This document shows, piece by piece, positions 9,801 through 18,992 of a stretch of 32,491 bases of DNA. The DNA is from Intestinibacter bartlettii (GTDB taxonomy: Bacteria > Bacillota > Clostridia > Peptostreptococcales > Peptostreptococcaceae). The stretch is taken from assembly GCF_018917435.1 (NCBI RefSeq), contig NZ_JAHLOQ010000038.1:1-32491 (forward strand), in the 5' to 3' direction. The position numbers and the translations under genes are program-made. The notes below the pieces were generated by a model. That model ran no database searches. It was not told the origin of the DNA and worked only from the letters and a program-made list of their open reading frames with translations. The first letter of the stretch is position 1. The number at the start of each line of letters is the position of its first letter.

Positions 9801-10274
9801 TAAGTATCTAGACGCCTGTCTTATACCTCCTGCACCATTACCACTTAATGTTGGCGATAATGTTGGATTATACCAGTCTTTTTGATGATCTTTTAATTTA
9901 TCATACCAGTCATAATGTTTAAAAATTCCCCCAGCTGCAGGACTATATATCTGGCATGTATCTTCACTATTTAGCCCTATTCCATTTATATCTTTATTAC
10001 AAGATCTTTCTAATTCATCTCTATCACTATCTAAATATAAAAACTCTATATTATCTGGTTTTTCTTTACCTTCTGGAATTTCAAATTTTTTATATATTTC
10101 AGATTTTAATCTTGTTACTGCTTTTCCACCTATTCCACCAGAACCAATTATAAGTATTTTATCATTTACAGTTTTTGCTCTATTTATATTAGATGCAAAG
10201 TTTACAAAGCCCCCTCCTTCAACTAAACTTAATCTTTTCAGTATTTTTTTATTAGCATTGATGTCAAACGCCAT
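6816..10274 (-). CDS. Giant tubulin/FtsZ-superfamily GTPase (1152 aa, Tubulin_2-like)
   Basis: ATG follows GGGAGG. The N-terminus holds a glycine-rich T1-like loop GSGGIGG (44-50) after a hydrophobic strand, an acidic LDSD turn (81-84), a GAGGIRQAS segment (147-155) and the tubulin signature loop GGGTGSG (199-205), all spaced as in FtsZ and tubulin. The rest is about three times the length of FtsZ. It is mostly helical and charged, with no membrane segment. This matches the long bacterial tubulin-like proteins (Tubulin_2 / FtsZl-type), which were predicted from gene context to act in membrane remodelling. The intact loop predicts GTP binding and perhaps polymerisation; I could not identify a certain T7 catalytic acidic pair. 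The long extension may hold partner-binding parts. The family call is firm; the role is inferred. Confidence 0.88.
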   Translation of the reverse strand: MAFDINANKKILKRLSLVEGGGFVNFASNINRAKTVNDKILIIGSGGIGGKAVTRLKSEIYKKFEIPEGKEKPDNIEFLYLDSDRDELERSCNKDINGIGLNSEDTCQIYSPAAGGIFKHYDWYDKLKDHQKDWYNPTLSPTLSGNGAGGIRQASRYLLTSDGAFGNIVNNIERKINLMMEDGLILGSKIRVFIVAGIGGGTGSGSFMDLAYIVREVINQKGYNEVFKLYGYLFLPDVYEVGGAGKFKIMENGYAALKELDYFMNIEDMEDAGFNMKYSSNFEVTNPKTNVFDTCILITGSRDGVGAIVHSEENAISTVSDFIIDIITSTEMVDGKFMIESFLDNQTHVDVALDQMENTPMNANFKYMVIGSSSIILPFEQVTCYLGYKTMDRIKKLWDKEPSASEITSLMNKLGVSPQRQYNEMYSRAQDRYTMPSTTKDFTKDDVLNGEVDRKVKQEIMCQNEKVFTAYDNIRQEIVTQILREYSLYEKESMKDIDKGPNYLFMAIHGFVKNGQEPINGLITRIEKDLKTEVQQYINGCTSSIQSMEERKQKIKDGMGGRFSMGSGKKIGEYLDLCYQIEMTRNGKVYIYQKINETLDEVVGHLENRVYNYLQGYRETMDEIMKILKENYDIITDPEKTQKSFPNSLVDLSKADENNMRLKRILDHEIEQKKDAELIDSFSDVILNNVDEWTSMEFNVYNPGKSLVAFIEKTYDSIVSKSVEEFLQDYMDKGFDQAVTEICKQLKADSDVCYKTQLDFNLDSLVSNKSVAVPRNAVEFRKKINALDNSTVYDSSDKNKINWIKCYLGVPLYSMSNIEAYEKSYKKTKGVHLNEHNDNYAELPSIHNKKYYSASYVNEDESKICEEISENIDTMIEEELIYKENGEYFARVLYGFTNDEDELNKQIEGFTKQYISDEANKENGQYKLKLNMLEAFANYIGLQISKKFIKPKNSHLTNTVEDLKLATRMSWHLYKNMRATLELYNKVKAEVEKYNEKIMGEIKAQTQAQEEASQFEKDIRLFKKCLDTSLILREANFWRYYINLDEKFTFANYMTFEKIDRDYEMFTCFKKFIGAVQPNQRAVLERLYEHKINDPNLEVGNAIMKKRDEVESDAQTKVSKLNSFEVEMDFLGKGLDDLRKEMINFYKTILEL

Positions 10275-10319
10275 AAATACAACCTCCCTCTATAATATCT
10301 ATTATTATCAATAAATCTG

Positions 10320-10358
10320 TTTAAGAGTTAAAGCCTTAATAACGCTTTAACTCTTAAA
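10320..10358 (-). other. 15-bp stem-loop between vWA and tubulin-like genes
   Basis: Arms 10320-10334 and 10344-10358 pair perfectly around a 9-base loop. The element lies 7 bases after the vWA stop codon and about 45 bases before the tubulin-like start. No U-run follows in the transcript, so it fits an RNA processing or stabilising hairpin, or a leaky attenuator that sets the ratio of membrane protein to tubulin, better than a full terminator. Confidence 0.6.
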
Positions 10359-10365
10359 TTGCTAC

Positions 10366-12525
10366 TTAGTATAATTGTTCTTTCATTAAAGTCATTTTGA
10401 CTTCAACATATTCATTATCATTATTGTTTAATTTAAATCTAACTCCACAATTATAATCAAATCTTGTTGCATCTACTATTACTGAGTTTATATTAAAGTT
10501 TGGGAATCCTCCCATATCCATAAGACCTATTGTGTTGTCTTTTTTCTTTACAAGTTTTACTTTGTATCTGTCATCACCTTTTTTACCTGTTGCCTCAAAT
10601 CGAACTTTATCTGCTCTAGAACTTATCATTGATATTACATTTTGTAATTTTTCTAATTCCTGTTGAGAATTATTTGCTCCATATTGTGATGTTGCATTTG
10701 AAAGTATATTTCTCAATGATTTTTTATTTCCACTTAAAGTAATTGTTGTCTCTATTACAAAGTTTTCATATGAATTACTATCTGATTTATCTATACTTAC
10801 TCTAAGTTGACCTTTCATCGTCTTAGAATTTTTATTTATTCTATAAATAGCAAATATTGCTATTAATATTACTGCTACTAAAACTGCGATTTTTATATTT
10901 CTCGCCGTTGGGTTATAAGATTTTACTTTTATAGTAAACTTACTTTGTTGTTCTTGATTGTCTTTAGCTACTATTTCTATTTCTGATTTTCCTTCTGCAA
11001 GAGAAGTCACACTAAGTACTGAACCTTCTAATTTTGTTTTTATAATATCATTATTGCTATTAGATATATTAAATGTTATTTTGTCTCCTTCAGGATCTTT
11101 GATATATTTACTAAGATCTATATCTTCAGTTTGATTTAATTTAATATCCATATCTTTGTCTAAACCTGATATTACAGGAGCCTGATTTTTACATATTATC
11201 TTCATTTCATCACTGTATTTATCTATGCCTTGTCCAGTTGTATGAATAGTCACATAATAATCACCATATTGTTTTAATTCAATATCACCTGTATAACCAT
11301 CTTCTTTATAATTTAACTTAACAGTAGTTTCTTTATTTTTAGAATCTCTAACTATTGCATTAGCTTCTACTGAGCCGTAAAAATCTTTATCTTCTAATTT
11401 TTTATCTTCATAATTAAAATAAGCATCTACAGTTACTTTTTCACCTTTTGAAGCACTATCTTTTGATACAGATGAAACTAATTCTAAATCATAGTTGTAT
11501 ATCAAACTAATATTTATATTATCACTTGATACACCTTTAACTTCCATCTTCCAATTGCCTTTTTCAGGTTTTAACATCTTAATGACAGTATATTTTGAAG
11601 ATTTGCTATATACAAAACCATCAGAAGATAGATCAACTTCTTTTCCATCTGGATTTATAAGTTTTACATCTTTTATTTTTTCATTATGAAGTATTAGTAT
11701 ATTAGATTCTAATACATTTGAATTAGTTATTTTAAAATCAACAGTTTGATAATCTCCATTAGCTGTAAGACTTCCTAATTCTTCCCCTTTTATGCCGTCA
11801 AGTGTTTGTAATAATTCACTAAAAAATTGTGGTAAATCTTCAACATTATCTGCTCTTATATATTTACCATCTGTTTTTTCAGCTGTATCTTTCATCAAGT
11901 TTTCAAATTCACTTATATCACTTTGAGAGTCATTTCCGTTTATTAATCCCACTGAATAAATTGAATAACCTAAATCATTACATTCTTTTATACTCTTTTG
12001 TATATCATCCTTTGAATTTTGTGCTGTTCTATTATTACTATTTACTTTGATATTACCATCTGAAAATAATATTATTGCTTTTTTATTATCTTTATTTCCA
12101 TTATTCTTAAGCGTATCTACAGCTTTTAATAATGCGCTACCTGTATCAGTATAATCACCATCAAACTTAATACCTTTTAATGTATCTTTTAATTCTTTCT
12201 TACTACTGTCATTTTCTACAGATACCATACCCTCTGTCTTTGCCCCATCTGCAAATTCTACTATAGATACATTTGCACCTGATTTTTTTATCATATCTAT
12301 AAACATTTTTGCTGCTTCTATTGATGTTCTATCTGGGTCTGATTTTTTCATTGAACCACTTTTATCCATTACTAAAACAACATCTAAATTCTTTGCGGTT
12401 TTAGTACTTTCTTGAGCAGCATACACATTAGTTTGAAAACAACCCATAAAAATAAAAGTTATTAAAATCATAAAAACTAATGAATTTGTAAAAACTTTTT
12501 TCAATGCAACTTTACTCTGTAACAT
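10366..12525 (-). CDS. Membrane-anchored vWA-domain surface protein (719 aa)
   Basis: First gene of the second unit; ATG follows GGAGGAG. A signal peptide (about 1-36, cleavage after VYA) is followed by a von Willebrand A domain with the MIDAS sequence DKSGS (54-58) and a later LFSDG strand, so a metal-bound adhesion site is intact. Then come beta-rich domains, including a cadherin/Ig-like repeat that begins NQAPVI and contains DPEGDKI. A single membrane helix spans about 543-561, and a cytoplasmic domain of about 158 residues follows. The topology puts vWA outside and the tail inside, so it could pass an envelope signal to the tubulin, GTPase or stator proteins encoded with it. Another reading is adhesion or anchoring only. 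Domain calls are firm; signalling is inference. Confidence 0.88.
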   Translation of the reverse strand: MLQSKVALKKVFTNSLVFMILITFIFMGCFQTNVYAAQESTKTAKNLDVVLVMDKSGSMKKSDPDRTSIEAAKMFIDMIKKSGANVSIVEFADGAKTEGMVSVENDSSKKELKDTLKGIKFDGDYTDTGSALLKAVDTLKNNGNKDNKKAIILFSDGNIKVNSNNRTAQNSKDDIQKSIKECNDLGYSIYSVGLINGNDSQSDISEFENLMKDTAEKTDGKYIRADNVEDLPQFFSELLQTLDGIKGEELGSLTANGDYQTVDFKITNSNVLESNILILHNEKIKDVKLINPDGKEVDLSSDGFVYSKSSKYTVIKMLKPEKGNWKMEVKGVSSDNINISLIYNYDLELVSSVSKDSASKGEKVTVDAYFNYEDKKLEDKDFYGSVEANAIVRDSKNKETTVKLNYKEDGYTGDIELKQYGDYYVTIHTTGQGIDKYSDEMKIICKNQAPVISGLDKDMDIKLNQTEDIDLSKYIKDPEGDKITFNISNSNNDIIKTKLEGSVLSVTSLAEGKSEIEIVAKDNQEQQSKFTIKVKSYNPTARNIKIAVLVAVILIAIFAIYRINKNSKTMKGQLRVSIDKSDSNSYENFVIETTITLSGNKKSLRNILSNATSQYGANNSQQELEKLQNVISMISSRADKVRFEATGKKGDDRYKVKLVKKKDNTIGLMDMGGFPNFNINSVIVDATRFDYNCGVRFKLNNNDNEYVEVKMTLMKEQLY

Positions 12526-12585
12526 ATTTCTCCTCCACTCTTTAATTTTATATTTTTATTTACCATAATTTTACATCTTAATAAA

Positions 12586-12615
12586 AGTATACTTCATATT
12601 AGTAAAATTTATCAA
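12586..12615 (-). promoter_or_regulatory. SigmaA-like promoter of the vWA-tubulin-GTPase unit
   Basis: On the minus strand TTGATA (12610-12615) and TATACT (12586-12591) are separated by 18 bases, about 60 bases before the vWA start. It lies just after the terminator of the upstream unit, as expected for a separately transcribed second operon. Confidence 0.6.
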
Positions 12616-12658
12616 TAAATGTTAGATTTTATAATAAAATATTGTTTGTTTTTACAAC

Positions 12659-12696
12659 AAAAAAGGTCAGCAAATTTTAAAATTTGCTAACCTTTT
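12659..12696 (-). terminator. Intrinsic terminator after the 1657-aa gene
   Basis: Minus-strand transcript: an 18-bp self-complementary stem (12661-12678 with 12679-12696, one G-U pair) closes into a run of six U. It starts 14 bases after the stop codon of the giant protein gene and separates the stator unit from the vWA-tubulin unit. Confidence 0.85.
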
Positions 12697-12709
12697 AAAT
12701 AATTTTATT

Positions 12710-15700
12710 TTAACTTTGTCTAATAAAAGATGTACTTTCTAATTCTTTTAATCTTTTACTTGCTTTATCATAGTCGTATTTATTTATTAGATTATTTTGG
12801 TTTAAATATCTTATAAAATCTGTAAATGATTCTATTTCTTCAGAATTAAGTTGTTCCGTATGTAAAATATCTGTCAAATATGCTAGTACACTTTGTGCTG
12901 AAATCTTGTCTTTTTCTCCATGTAGCTTATAATTTTTAATTAAATATTTATAGATATTTTTTGCAACTCCAATTTCATAATTGTTTATATTTTCAAGCAC
13001 TATATTATAAGCTTCTCCACCTTCTATCTCTTCACTTGCAATTGTTTTTACTAGACTGTCAATTTGATTTGTATCTAACAAATTATTTTGATATAGATTT
13101 ATAGCTGTAAATACATTTTCTTTTGATACAATTAAATTTTCTGCATTTATTATTTCATCTTTTATGCTTTTTAACTTATAATAAAATTGATTTAATGTAT
13201 GTATATTGGAATTCGTTAAGTCCTTTTTTAATTTATTTATATACATATCTTTTTTATCTAGTTTTGATTGGCCCACTATTTTTAATATATAATCTGCAGT
13301 TATCTGTATCTTTTTATTTATATTTTTTTGCAGATTATTTCTATTAATCATATTAATGACTTCCCCTTGATCTATATTAGCCACAAATAATTTGTTTTGT
13401 AGTAAAGCTGTATTTTGAATAGTTAAATCTGGGGCTAAAAAATTCTCTTCTACTAAATCAGATTCAAATTTTATAAAATCCATAAATAAGTCAAATACAT
13501 AACTTATACCTTCATTAAATTTATCGTTATTTATATCTAACGTATCCATAAATCTAATTACAACTATATTTTGTTCAAAACCATTATCTTTATCTTTAAA
13601 GTATAAGTCGTTTAAATCTTCATTTTGAAGATATTGTTTTATTATTTTATAAATATTTTTATTTTTTATTTTCAATATAAGAAGTTTCTCATCCATATTA
13701 TCTAATTCAAATCCAATATATCTTTGTATAGGATTATTACTAGATGTTGATGTTTTTAATATAACTAAGTCATTTATTAATATTTTAGAATCTGCTTCCA
13801 TTAAGTTTCTATAATTTTTATCTGTCACTTTTTCATTTCTCAAATTACATACTATATTTTTATAATTATCTACTATATTCTGTCTCAAGCTATCTCTCTT
13901 ATATATATACATATTTGATGATGATTTTTCTACCTCTTTTTTAATCTCCTTGTCAAATAAGTAACGTGCCTTTTTAATTATTATTTTTTCTTCGTCTGTT
14001 GTAAAATCATAGCTTCTTGAATTACTTATTATAAAATCACATAATTCTTTTAATTGTTGTAAATTTCCATTGAATTTTTTTATTAAGAAAATATTTATAT
14101 GATCTTTTCTAGAATAGAATTTGCTTATATTCACATAGGCTTTTCTAACTTTTTCATAAATTTCTTTATCTCTATAGCTATATACAGTATTTATATGTAC
14201 TAGTATATGCATGGAGGCTAATATTGAATATCGGAGTACACTTTGATTTAAATTATATTCTGTTTTTCTATAAAAATCTTTATCTATTATAGTGTCTATT
14301 ATACAATTTAATATACTTTGTTTTGTATCACTTGAATTTAACTTGATTACATAACTTAAAATATTCATTATACTCTTATATAATTTTTCATTTATATATT
14401 TTAATGATTTAAAATAATATTTAAAAGCTTCACTTATCTGAATTTCATTCAGTCTAGTTTTATTTAAATCAAAGTATTCTATAAAGTATTGATCTTCATC
14501 TGTAGAATTATATCGTTTAATAATATAATCAATATAATCACCTGAAAATTCAAATTGGGTAAACTTTTTATCTATAGTTTTGAAAAAGTCTAACTCATAA
14601 TATTCTTCTTTTTTGCCTATATTTTTAAGTATTATTTCTATGTTTTTATTGTCTTCTTTATCTACTTCACATTTATTTATAAAATACTTAAATTGATATA
14701 TATAATCTGAAAAGTAAGATTGCATATACTCAAGCTCTTTTAATAAATATTTAATATATAAATCCTTATATTTAGATTTATCTTTTAAAAGGCTTTCGTT
14801 TTTTAATCCAAATACGACGATTTCTCGTTTATAAATTTGTTTTTTCATCATTAAATTGAACGCCTTTTTCTTAAATAAATCATCACCATACTCAAATTCT
14901 TCTATAAAAATATCTTCATTTTTTATAATATAGTTTCTTTTTATATCTTTATCATTAATTTTGTAGCTTTCATTGTAATTTAATTTAATCAATATGTTAT
15001 CTTTAGAAACTTTGTCAAATTTATAAATTATATTGTTGTTTTTATTTTTGACTAAGATACAATCATTTTTAATTAAACCACTATAATCACTATACTCAAG
15101 TATTTCATATTTTAATATTTCTATAAAATATTTTTTAAATTCAGTCATAGTAGATGTTTCAAGCTGTTCATAATACTTATTATCATAAATAGTCTTTACT
15201 ATAGGTATGCAACAATCTGTTATTATTCTTTCTTTAGTATAGTAAGTTACTATATCATTTACATATTCTTTAATTTGATCTATTTTATTATTTTTAATAT
15301 ATCTATAAACAACAGATTCTAAACATTTATAGTAGCCTTTGGTGTTTAAATACACAGATTCCATAATCATAATAATATCTAAATCATAAATGTATTTATT
15401 GTAATTATTTAAATTGGTCATAAAGTTTATAGATTTTTTAACAACTTGATTATATGCAAGTTCATCTTGTGGAATACTTTTACATAGTTTTTTAAATGTT
15501 GATACAAATTTATCATCATACTTATTTAGTTTTATCCAATAATTTAAGGTCATTTCTAGGTTATTTTCTTTATTGTCATGATTTTCATAATATAGATTTA
15601 TAATTTTTAATATTTCATCAGTTTTATCAGTAAGAAGATAAGTTCTTTTATAACATTCTTGCATATACTCATAAACAATATTATCTACAAGCTTATTTTT

Positions 15701-17683
15701 ATATATAAACTTTTCACATATATTTATAAACGACATATTATCATAATAATTATTTTCATAAGCTATTTTTACTAAATCTGTAAAAACTGGATATTGGATA
15801 GAGACATTCATAACATCCAATTCAATAATATCATCCACTATATTCCTAAAAGTCTTTTCTATTTTCAAATTAATGTCCTTCGATAATTGAATTTTGCCAT
15901 TATCTTTAATCAAATTCATCATTTCATAAAGATTTTTTTGTTTTTGATTAGTATCATTTAGTTCTTCACCTATAAGTCTAACCATTTCTTTACTTTCATC
16001 TAAATACAAATCCTTTTTAAGATTATTTCTTATCTTATCTAAAATAGATTCGTACTTATTTTTATCACTAAATATTGATTTACATTGAATCAGTATTTCA
16101 ATCATAGCTTTATTAAATTTCAACTTATTTTTAGATAGATTTCTTGTAAAATCATCTATATTACTATACAAAATATATAAAGAAAATTTATAACTCAACT
16201 TATTATTTAATAATTCTGATTTTATTGTTGATGCGTTTTTACAAAAATACTTAGACAAACTTTCTTTAAATTTTTTATAGCGTTCTGGTAAATTCTCATC
16301 ACGTACATCTTTAAAGCCAAAACTATCTATACTGTTTATCTTCTTTACCGTAAATGATTTTCCATATAAAACTTCATCTTTTAAAATTATTATTTCTATG
16401 GGCTCTTCAGGAAAGTAGTAAAACGCTTTATTATCATAATATACAATTTCCCCTTCTGGATAATTTTCAAATTTAAATATTATTTTACACTTTACATTTT
16501 TCATATCACAAATTTCTACCTGATATAAATTTTGAATAATTATATTTAAATATTCATCATCCAATTGTTTAATAAGCATAAATTCTTTATATGTAAAATA
16601 AGTATTTCCTTTTAATTCTTCCTTTAATTTTTGCTCTAAATTATAATTTTGTTCATCTACTTCGTCTTTTTTGAGATTAATTTTTTGATTTTTTATTTTT
16701 TTGATTTTTTCTAAATATTTTGTATGAGTATTATTAAATCGTGCTAATAATGATATTTTCTCATTATATTTTGACAAAGATAATAACAAATCTATCTTAT
16801 CTTTATTGGGTGCTAAATTAAATCGTCTATATTCACAGTATTTTTCTATAATATAGTCGAACATATCTCTGTATTGTTTGTATAATTCATAATTTAATAA
16901 TTGTAACAAATAATCATAAATCACTATATTTTGTGGATTTATTTCTTCTTTCAAAGGAGTAATTCTATTTTTATTATAAAATCTCTCTCCTATTTGTTTT
17001 ACAACTTTATTATTGAATGGTACACTTTTTACTGCATCTAAATATTGTATATCATTTAATATATCATCAAGCTTGTCTTCTATATCATCTGAAGATAATA
17101 CTGAATAATATGCCAATCTTGATTTCAGAGTTTTTCTACCATCTTTTTTATCTATATATTTTTTTTCATAACTATCAATTAAATACGATTCAGCCTTTTC
17201 AAAAACATCTATATTGTATTTTTTATATAAAACATATAATATCCTATAGTCTATATAATTTAAATCTTCATATACGATTTCAAATCTATTTAACTTACTT
17301 TCATTTGAAAACTCTTTTTCATTCCAAAAACCGTCTATAAAAAAATAAATCGCATTTTCTTCATCATAAATATCTTCTTGCTTATAGCTTTCTTCATTTA
17401 ATTCAAAAATACTTTTTAACATATCTTTATCATTTTCTATAAATAAAGATAATATATAGTTTCTATATATGTACTTATCTTCTTGCATTTTATTTGCCTT
17501 ACTAAGTAATTCTGATATTTTTACTTGTGATTTTGTTCTTTGGCCATTTGCCAAATCTAAGATATATTTATCTAATAAATCTAATGCTTCATAATAATAG
17601 TATGTATAATAATCTTTGCCAACTTTCTGTTTATATCTCTTTAGTTTTTGATCTATATTTTTTTGTAATATATCATAACTCAT
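12710..17683 (-). CDS. Giant helical protein of unknown function (1657 aa)
   Basis: ATG lies shortly after GGTGG and 16 bases after the stop of the 424-aa gene. The protein is extremely rich in K, N, Y, I and D, and is predicted almost all helical in short repeating pairs, like TPR or HEAT-type scaffolds. A beta-rich insert sits near residues 380-460 (a YPEGEIVYYD region) and another near 930-980. I see no signal peptide, convincing membrane segment, nuclease, helicase or NTPase motif. As the last gene of the stator unit and its largest protein, it is the best candidate for a cytoplasmic scaffold or effector driven by the motor. It is not recognisably ZorC, ZorD or ZorE. Function is unknown. 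Confidence 0.85.
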   Translation of the reverse strand: MSYDILQKNIDQKLKRYKQKVGKDYYTYYYYEALDLLDKYILDLANGQRTKSQVKISELLSKANKMQEDKYIYRNYILSLFIENDKDMLKSIFELNEESYKQEDIYDEENAIYFFIDGFWNEKEFSNESKLNRFEIVYEDLNYIDYRILYVLYKKYNIDVFEKAESYLIDSYEKKYIDKKDGRKTLKSRLAYYSVLSSDDIEDKLDDILNDIQYLDAVKSVPFNNKVVKQIGERFYNKNRITPLKEEINPQNIVIYDYLLQLLNYELYKQYRDMFDYIIEKYCEYRRFNLAPNKDKIDLLLSLSKYNEKISLLARFNNTHTKYLEKIKKIKNQKINLKKDEVDEQNYNLEQKLKEELKGNTYFTYKEFMLIKQLDDEYLNIIIQNLYQVEICDMKNVKCKIIFKFENYPEGEIVYYDNKAFYYFPEEPIEIIILKDEVLYGKSFTVKKINSIDSFGFKDVRDENLPERYKKFKESLSKYFCKNASTIKSELLNNKLSYKFSLYILYSNIDDFTRNLSKNKLKFNKAMIEILIQCKSIFSDKNKYESILDKIRNNLKKDLYLDESKEMVRLIGEELNDTNQKQKNLYEMMNLIKDNGKIQLSKDINLKIEKTFRNIVDDIIELDVMNVSIQYPVFTDLVKIAYENNYYDNMSFINICEKFIYKNKLVDNIVYEYMQECYKRTYLLTDKTDEILKIINLYYENHDNKENNLEMTLNYWIKLNKYDDKFVSTFKKLCKSIPQDELAYNQVVKKSINFMTNLNNYNKYIYDLDIIMIMESVYLNTKGYYKCLESVVYRYIKNNKIDQIKEYVNDIVTYYTKERIITDCCIPIVKTIYDNKYYEQLETSTMTEFKKYFIEILKYEILEYSDYSGLIKNDCILVKNKNNNIIYKFDKVSKDNILIKLNYNESYKINDKDIKRNYIIKNEDIFIEEFEYGDDLFKKKAFNLMMKKQIYKREIVVFGLKNESLLKDKSKYKDLYIKYLLKELEYMQSYFSDYIYQFKYFINKCEVDKEDNKNIEIILKNIGKKEEYYELDFFKTIDKKFTQFEFSGDYIDYIIKRYNSTDEDQYFIEYFDLNKTRLNEIQISEAFKYYFKSLKYINEKLYKSIMNILSYVIKLNSSDTKQSILNCIIDTIIDKDFYRKTEYNLNQSVLRYSILASMHILVHINTVYSYRDKEIYEKVRKAYVNISKFYSRKDHINIFLIKKFNGNLQQLKELCDFIISNSRSYDFTTDEEKIIIKKARYLFDKEIKKEVEKSSSNMYIYKRDSLRQNIVDNYKNIVCNLRNEKVTDKNYRNLMEADSKILINDLVILKTSTSSNNPIQRYIGFELDNMDEKLLILKIKNKNIYKIIKQYLQNEDLNDLYFKDKDNGFEQNIVVIRFMDTLDINNDKFNEGISYVFDLFMDFIKFESDLVEENFLAPDLTIQNTALLQNKLFVANIDQGEVINMINRNNLQKNINKKIQITADYILKIVGQSKLDKKDMYINKLKKDLTNSNIHTLNQFYYKLKSIKDEIINAENLIVSKENVFTAINLYQNNLLDTNQIDSLVKTIASEEIEGGEAYNIVLENINNYEIGVAKNIYKYLIKNYKLHGEKDKISAQSVLAYLTDILHTEQLNSEEIESFTDFIRYLNQNNLINKYDYDKASKRLKELESTSFIRQS

Positions 17684-17699
17684 ATAACCACCATCAACT

Positions 17700-18974
17700 T
17701 TACATATGTATTTTTAATTGATACAAATTTCTTTCTTGCTCAGATTTTTTTGTATAAATCAAAACTTTACAATTTGTATTTATATATTCTTTTTTTATAT
17801 AATACTTAATCATATGTTTAAATCTATTTGTATCATCTATAATTATAGAAGAATTAAATCTTTTCATTTTATTTTTAAAAATAAAACTTAATGATTTATT
17901 AATTATAGGATGAAGTAAATCACTGCATTTTCTTATTCTCACATCTCTCTCCCTATTATTATAAATCTCAAATTTATATGCTAAATCTAAATCTTCTATA
18001 TAATATACATTAAATAATTTATTAAAATCTATTTCGTCTCTTATACTTTCTTGTATAACTATATCTTTAGGCGTATTTTTTGCAATCTTTTTAGTATTTG
18101 TTCTTACATTGTTAACACAGCTTTTATATCCTAAAACTCTAAAAAATAAATCAATATCATTTATTGTATATACTTTTATATTTAAGTTTTTATATAGATT
18201 TAATGCTTCATATGCTTCTAAGTATTCTATATATTCTTCAAAATAATCTTTATTAAAAATTTGTTCTATAGTCAAACTTTCATTGGATGCTTTATTTTTC
18301 TTATATTTTTTAGCATCGTCCTTAAATATTTGATAAAGATCATCTATACTTTTAAAATCAAAATCATAAATTCTATCATCTACGTTTCTACATTTTATTG
18401 TAAACTCATACATCTTACTTTGTAGATTTTCAAATGCTATAGAAATATATTCTCTGTATACTTTTTCAGGCATATCCTTTTCAAAGAAAATTTTGTATTT
18501 TAATTTTAGATTTATTTCATCGCCTTCAAAACTAATAGTTTCTATCTTTCTTTGTATATTGGGGCTAACGGTTATAAATTTCAAAAAGTACTCTGAATCT
18601 CTATATTTTTTATCCTCATCGTAATTTTTTATATTTATATAAATCTCACCCTCACTGCTATAATCTTTTTTTGTAGATATTTCAAGTGTATTTTCATATC
18701 CTATTTCTTCTAACCTGCCATCATCTACTACTTTATAAGCTTGCGTATTTATTTCTGGTTTAGCATGTCCCAAAACTTCTTTAAACATCTCTTTTATTAA
18801 AAACTTGCTTTGTTCTGATTCACTCATTTTTTGAATATTATCAATTAAATCTGCTTCCCCCAACTGATGTAATTCTCTATTTATCTCTTTTAATTGTTGA
18901 TTGTCCAAATCTTCTTTGTCATTTAAAATATTTTCAAGCTGCTTATATTTATCTCTTGCGTATTCCAAATTCAA
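17700..18974 (-). CDS. Unknown protein in stator operon (424 aa)
   Basis: The start is TTG at 18974, seven bases after GGGGGG; no better ATG exists nearby. Residues 1-70 are helical and charged. Residues 90-200 are strand-rich (EGEIYINIKNY, INLKLKYKIFFE) and look like a beta-sandwich. The rest is mixed and basic, ending in strands about CKVLIYTKK and LYQLKIHM. No signal peptide, membrane helix or catalytic motif is visible. It sits between the OmpA/MotB-like gene (18 bases upstream) and the 1657-aa gene (16 bases downstream), where Zorya loci carry ZorC, but I see no sequence hallmark linking it to ZorC. It probably couples the stator to the giant protein, on position alone. Confidence 0.82.
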   Translation of the reverse strand: MNLEYARDKYKQLENILNDKEDLDNQQLKEINRELHQLGEADLIDNIQKMSESEQSKFLIKEMFKEVLGHAKPEINTQAYKVVDDGRLEEIGYENTLEISTKKDYSSEGEIYINIKNYDEDKKYRDSEYFLKFITVSPNIQRKIETISFEGDEINLKLKYKIFFEKDMPEKVYREYISIAFENLQSKMYEFTIKCRNVDDRIYDFDFKSIDDLYQIFKDDAKKYKKNKASNESLTIEQIFNKDYFEEYIEYLEAYEALNLYKNLNIKVYTINDIDLFFRVLGYKSCVNNVRTNTKKIAKNTPKDIVIQESIRDEIDFNKLFNVYYIEDLDLAYKFEIYNNRERDVRIRKCSDLLHPIINKSLSFIFKNKMKRFNSSIIIDDTNRFKHMIKYYIKKEYINTNCKVLIYTKKSEQERNLYQLKIHM

Positions 18975-18992
18975 TATAATTCCCCCCTGAAT

